Source: Roseomonas populi
GTDB taxonomy: Bacteria > Pseudomonadota > Alphaproteobacteria > Acetobacterales > Acetobacteraceae
DNA: 64,000 bases
Reading direction: 5' to 3'
Assembly (NCBI RefSeq): GCF_024594815.1
Contig: NZ_JANJOU010000010.1
Location: forward strand, 186,001-250,000
The notes beneath the pieces are model-generated. The model did not search any database. It was not told the origin of the DNA and saw only the letters and a program-made list of their open reading frames with translations. The translations under genes and the position numbers were made by a program. This document shows, piece after piece, positions 61,245 to 64,000 of the stretch (its first letter is position 1; each line of letters opens with the position of its first letter).

Positions 61245-62207
61245 ATGCGCCTACCCCGCCGCGCTCTCGGCGCCGCCGCCCTCCTTCCGCTTCTCCCGGT
61301 TGTCGCGCGCGCGCAGCGCCGCACCGTACGCCTCGTCGTCCCCGCCGCCCCAGGCGGCGCCATCGACGTGATCGGCCGCATCTACGCCACCCGCCTCGGC
61401 GACGTGCTGGACCAGACCTGGGTGGTGGAGAACCGCTCGGGCGCCAACAACACCCTCGGCGCCGCCGAGGTCGCCCGCTCCGCGCCCGACGGCACCACCC
61501 TTCTCGTCAACGCCGACATCCACATCATGGCCCGCCGCGTCATGCGCGCCGTGCCCTACGACCCCATTGCGGACTTCACCCCCGTTGCCCGCCTGGCCAC
61601 CGCGCCCATGGTGCTCGTCGGCAATCCCCGCACCACGCCGGAAGGCGGCGTGGCTGCCCTCGTCGCCGCCATGAAGGCCCAGCCGGACAAGTTCCCCTTC
61701 GCCAACTCCGCCCTCGGCTCCATGGGCCACCTGGCGACGGAGAGCTTCAAACGGGAATCCGGCACCGAAGCCCTCATCGTCTCCTACCGCGGCACCGCCC
61801 CGGCCCTGACCGATGTCCTCTCGGGCAACACCGCGCTCATGGTCGCCCCGCTCGGCTCCGCCCTGCCCCATATCGAGGCCGGCCGCCTGCGCGCCTTCGC
61901 CATCATGGGCGCGAAGCGCTCCGACCGCGCCCCGAACATCCCCACCACCGCCGAGCAGGGCATGCCCGGCCTGGACTTCACCCTCTGGTACGCCGTCTGG
62001 GGCCCCAAGGGCCTGCCCGCCGCGGAGGCGGACCGCCTCAACGCCGCGATCCAGACCCTCTCCCGCGACCCGGACATCCGCGCCCGCATCGCCGACCAGG
62101 GCGCCGAGCCGGTGGCCGAGGACCGCGCCGCCTTCGCCCGCTTCATCGACACGGAATCCGAGCGCAACTCCCGGATCGCTCAGGTGGCAGGGATCCAGCC
62201 GGAATAG
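61245..62207 (+). CDS. Bug/TctC-family periplasmic solute receptor (4 of 5)
   Basis: A 320-residue receptor with signal peptide ending V-A-R-A-Q. It has R-L-V-V-P-A-A-P-G-G-A-I-D, V-V-E-N-R-S-G-A-N-N-T and the loop G-S-M-G-H-L-A-T-E, V-S-Y-R-G-T-A-P-A-L-T-D shared with receptors 28300 and 62522. 59 bases after the aldolase gene, so probably its co-transcribed receptor. It is followed by a strong hairpin at 62216-62257. Confidence 0.92.
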   Translation: MRLPRRALGAAALLPLLPVVARAQRRTVRLVVPAAPGGAIDVIGRIYATRLGDVLDQTWVVENRSGANNTLGAAEVARSAPDGTTLLVNADIHIMARRVMRAVPYDPIADFTPVARLATAPMVLVGNPRTTPEGGVAALVAAMKAQPDKFPFANSALGSMGHLATESFKRESGTEALIVSYRGTAPALTDVLSGNTALMVAPLGSALPHIEAGRLRAFAIMGAKRSDRAPNIPTTAEQGMPGLDFTLWYAVWGPKGLPAAEADRLNAAIQTLSRDPDIRARIADQGAEPVAEDRAAFARFIDTESERNSRIAQVAGIQPE

Positions 62208-62215
62208 GCCGGCAG

Positions 62216-62257
62216 CCCAGGCGGGGAGGAGCTGCACGCTCCTCCACCGCCTGTGGG
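62216..62257 (+). terminator. Long hairpin after Bug receptor gene
   Basis: Inner stem GGAGGAGC/GCTCCTCC (62225-62232 with 62238-62245, TGCAC loop), extended by GGCGG/CCGCC with one bulged A and then CCCA/TGGG. It begins 9 bases past the stop. No clear T-tract. Confidence 0.55.
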
Positions 62258-62521
62258 CGCCCGCATGGCCCCAGCGCTCCTCGCCGCTTTACCCCACGAC
62301 GGGCACGGGCCCGCGAGGGCTCGCGCCCTCCTGGCTCATCGTTAGCCAGAACATCCCGCAGAATCCTCCCGCTGGCGGGCCCTCCCGTCCGGCTTGCACC
62401 AGCCGCCCCTTCCATCGGTCGCTCGACACTGCCGAGATTTTCCACCTAAGCTGCTTTTCAGAAGAATAGTCCCGGTGATCCGGCTTGCCTGGATCGTCAG
62501 GCCGAAACTGTGGAGGGGATC
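62258..62521. other. Intergenic stretch without recognised gene
   Basis: Contains a small GAGGGC/GCCCTC hairpin with a TCGC loop near 62314-62329, similar in style to the hairpin modules of the two large repeats, and an AT-richer part near 62435-62470 that may hold the promoter of the next Bug gene. No open frame with coding features is seen. Confidence 0.4.
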
Positions 62522-63502
62522 GTGCAAAGGCGACAGTTTCTGAAAGCAGCGGTGCTGTCCGGAGCGGCGGGCGGGCTGTGCGCGCCATCCGTTCGGGCGC
62601 AGGAGCCCTGGCCCAACCGGCCGATCCGCATGATCGTGCCATTCGCCCCGGGGGCCGCAACGGACTCGATGGCGCGCCTCGGAGCCCAGAAGCTCGGCGA
62701 GAAGCTCGGCGTCTCGGTGGTCGTGGAGAACCGGACGGGCGGGAACGGCATACCCGGCACCCAGGCCGTGCTCCAGGCGCCGGCCGACGGCTACACCATC
62801 ATGGGCACGGCCTCCACCCACGCGCTGATGCGGCAGGTGCTGCGGAACGTCCCCTTCGATCCGCAGGCCGATTTCATCCCGCTGGCCCGGACCGCGCGCG
62901 GCCCGATGGTCCTGGTCACGAACCCCGGGCGGCACGAGAGGACGGTTGCGGAGATCCTGGCCGCGGCGCGCGCGAAGCCGGCGGCATGGAGCTTCGCGAC
63001 CTCCTCCTTCGGCTCCGCGGGGCACCTGGCGACGATCGACCTCTGCCGCAGGGCGGGTACGGAGATCCAGATCGTGCCCTACCGCGGCACCGCCCCGGCG
63101 CTGACCGACATCTCCGCGGGCAATGTCCAGCTCCTGTTCGACTCGGCCTTCGCCCTGCTGCCGCAGAGCCGCGCGAACCAAGTCCAGGGCGTGGCGATCG
63201 CCACCGCCGAGCGAAGCCAGCTGGCCCCGGAACTGCCCACGGTCGCGGAGGCCGGCCATCCCGGCTTCGAGTTCTACTCCTGGTACGCCGTGATGGCGCC
63301 CAAGGGCACACCGCCGGAGATCGCGGCCCGGATGAACGCCGCGCTGAACGAGGCGATGGGCGACGAGGCGACGCGGCAGCGGCTGAACAGCACCGGGCTC
63401 GAGCCCTTGCAGGAGTCGATCGACGAGATACGGCAGGCCATCGCCGCCGAGGTCAGCCGAGGCGCCGAGCTGCTGCGGGTCGCCAACTATCAGCCCGAAT
63501 AG
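62522..63502 (+). CDS. Bug/TctC-family periplasmic solute receptor (5 of 5)
   Basis: A 326-residue receptor. The N-terminus Q-R-R-Q-F-L-K-A-A is Tat-like, cleaving at R-A-Q. Then W-P-N-R-P-I-R-M-I-V-P-F-A-P-G-A-A-T-D, V-V-E-N-R-T-G-G-N-G, loop G-S-A-G-H-L-A-T-I and C-terminal N-Y-Q-P-E. It most resembles receptor 28300. GTG at 62522 is preceded by GGAGG with 5-base spacing. It lies in tandem with receptor 61245 but behind a terminator and a 314-base gap, so it has its own promoter, and precedes the cupin gene. Confidence 0.9.
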   Translation: MQRRQFLKAAVLSGAAGGLCAPSVRAQEPWPNRPIRMIVPFAPGAATDSMARLGAQKLGEKLGVSVVVENRTGGNGIPGTQAVLQAPADGYTIMGTASTHALMRQVLRNVPFDPQADFIPLARTARGPMVLVTNPGRHERTVAEILAAARAKPAAWSFATSSFGSAGHLATIDLCRRAGTEIQIVPYRGTAPALTDISAGNVQLLFDSAFALLPQSRANQVQGVAIATAERSQLAPELPTVAEAGHPGFEFYSWYAVMAPKGTPPEIAARMNAALNEAMGDEATRQRLNSTGLEPLQESIDEIRQAIAAEVSRGAELLRVANYQPE

Positions 63503-63653
63503 GGGCCGTGCGCTGGACAGCTCCGGGCAGCAAGTCTTATGATAAGCATCTAACTTTCAGCCGCGCGAATGGCCGGGGCCTGCGGTCCGAACCCGGACCC
63601 GCCCTTCTCGCCGCCGGCCCACCACCGCACTGCACGCGAAGGAGCGACCATCC

Positions 63654-64000
63654 ATGAGAGTCCTGCAGCGGGACGAGCTTCCGCAGGAGCCTCTGCCCGG
63701 CCGGGTCCTGCAACGGGCGATCGGCAAGAACTCCGCCTCGGCCAGCGGCAAGATGACCGTGTCCTTCTGCCACTACTCCCAGGAGAGCGGCCCGATGGAG
63801 CCGCACCACCACGCGGAGGAAACCGTCTACATCATCGATGCCAAGGACGGCTGGATCCGCAAGGGCCCGAGCAAGGACAACCTCAACGAGAAGGTGCCGG
63901 TCCAGAAGGGCACCATCCTGCACTTCGACGAGTTGGAGTGGCACGTCTTCGAGTACGGAGAGGGCGGCTTCATCGACGCCGCCTGCATCTACGGCCAGGT
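63654..64000 (+). CDS. Cupin-domain protein, 3' end outside window
   Basis: An open frame of 115 codons running off the window. An AAGGAG ribosome-binding site precedes the ATG at 63654. The metal-binding motif P-H-H-H-A-E-E-T near residue 50 and a second motif with W-H-V-F-E near 99 mark a small single-domain cupin, likely a sugar or keto-acid isomerase or a dioxygenase-type protein; function unknown. It lies 151 bases after the Bug gene on the same strand. Confidence 0.8.
   Translation, partial: MRVLQRDELPQEPLPGRVLQRAIGKNSASASGKMTVSFCHYSQESGPMEPHHHAEETVYIIDAKDGWIRKGPSKDNLNEKVPVQKGTILHFDELEWHVFEYGEGGFIDAACIYGQ

Overview
The window is about 70% GC and packed with catabolic genes. It contains five Bug/TctC-type solute receptors, a biliverdin-binding phytochrome with its heme oxygenase, cellulose-synthase genes, a siderophore-uptake locus and many short convergent or divergent operons. 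This is the gene style of an environmental alphaproteobacterium, most likely Acetobacteraceae close to Roseomonas. That placement is inferred from gene content and codon use, since no rRNA or marker gene is present. I see no phage, insertion sequence, CRISPR array, tRNA or rRNA.

Layout. 1-5797: end of a cellulose-synthase operon (BcsB partial, BcsC). 5867-8217: two luciferase-like flavin monooxygenases. 8280-9764: an orphan amino-acid receptor and an FKBP isomerase. 9789-17201: a siderophore-iron locus in two divergent operons (TonB receptor, esterase, binding protein and DUF2218-SIP reductase leftward; FecCD permease and ATPase rightward), with Fur-box-like sequences between them. 17211-21084: a light-sensing operon (cytochrome b561, hybrid bacteriophytochrome kinase, heme oxygenase). 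21230-27390: glycosyltransferase, lytic transglycosylase, a cysteine-free family-4 uracil-DNA glycosylase and ETF-ubiquinone oxidoreductase. 27432-33415: an SDR and an IclR-controlled catabolic operon (Fe-alcohol dehydrogenase, sialidase-fold protein, DapA-type aldolase, Bug receptor). 33532-42540: an SDR, then a MarR-flanked operon that starts with a NicX-like (2,5-dihydroxypyridine dioxygenase family) enzyme and continues with an alpha/beta hydrolase, acyl-CoA dehydrogenase, CoA ligase, opine-type dehydrogenase, hydroxyacyl-CoA dehydrogenase and Bug receptor. 42614-44905: a small exported protein, SelO and a ModE-like regulator. 44963-48554: SMP-30 lactonase, Bug receptor and FAD-linked 2-hydroxyacid dehydrogenase. 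48939-53004: KdgT permease, four-carbon acid-sugar kinase, PdxA2 and a DeoR regulator. 52988-55612: MOSC, OGFr_N-like, DUF938 methyltransferase and fatty-acid desaturase. 55739-58709: ABC transporter plus cytosine-deaminase-like amidohydrolase. 59032-64000: DUF3750 protein, then a MarR gene divergent from a class II aldolase, two Bug receptors and a cupin cut by the window end.

The most unusual non-coding structure is a 220-250 bp hairpin-rich intergenic repeat present twice in inverted orientation (22096-22316 and 58717-58968); one copy carries an extra hairpin module. The most promising undescribed biochemistry is the NicX-headed operon (34834-42540) and the IclR/sialidase-fold/aldolase operon (28300-33415). 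Both have recognisable enzyme families but a combination I cannot assign to a known pathway.
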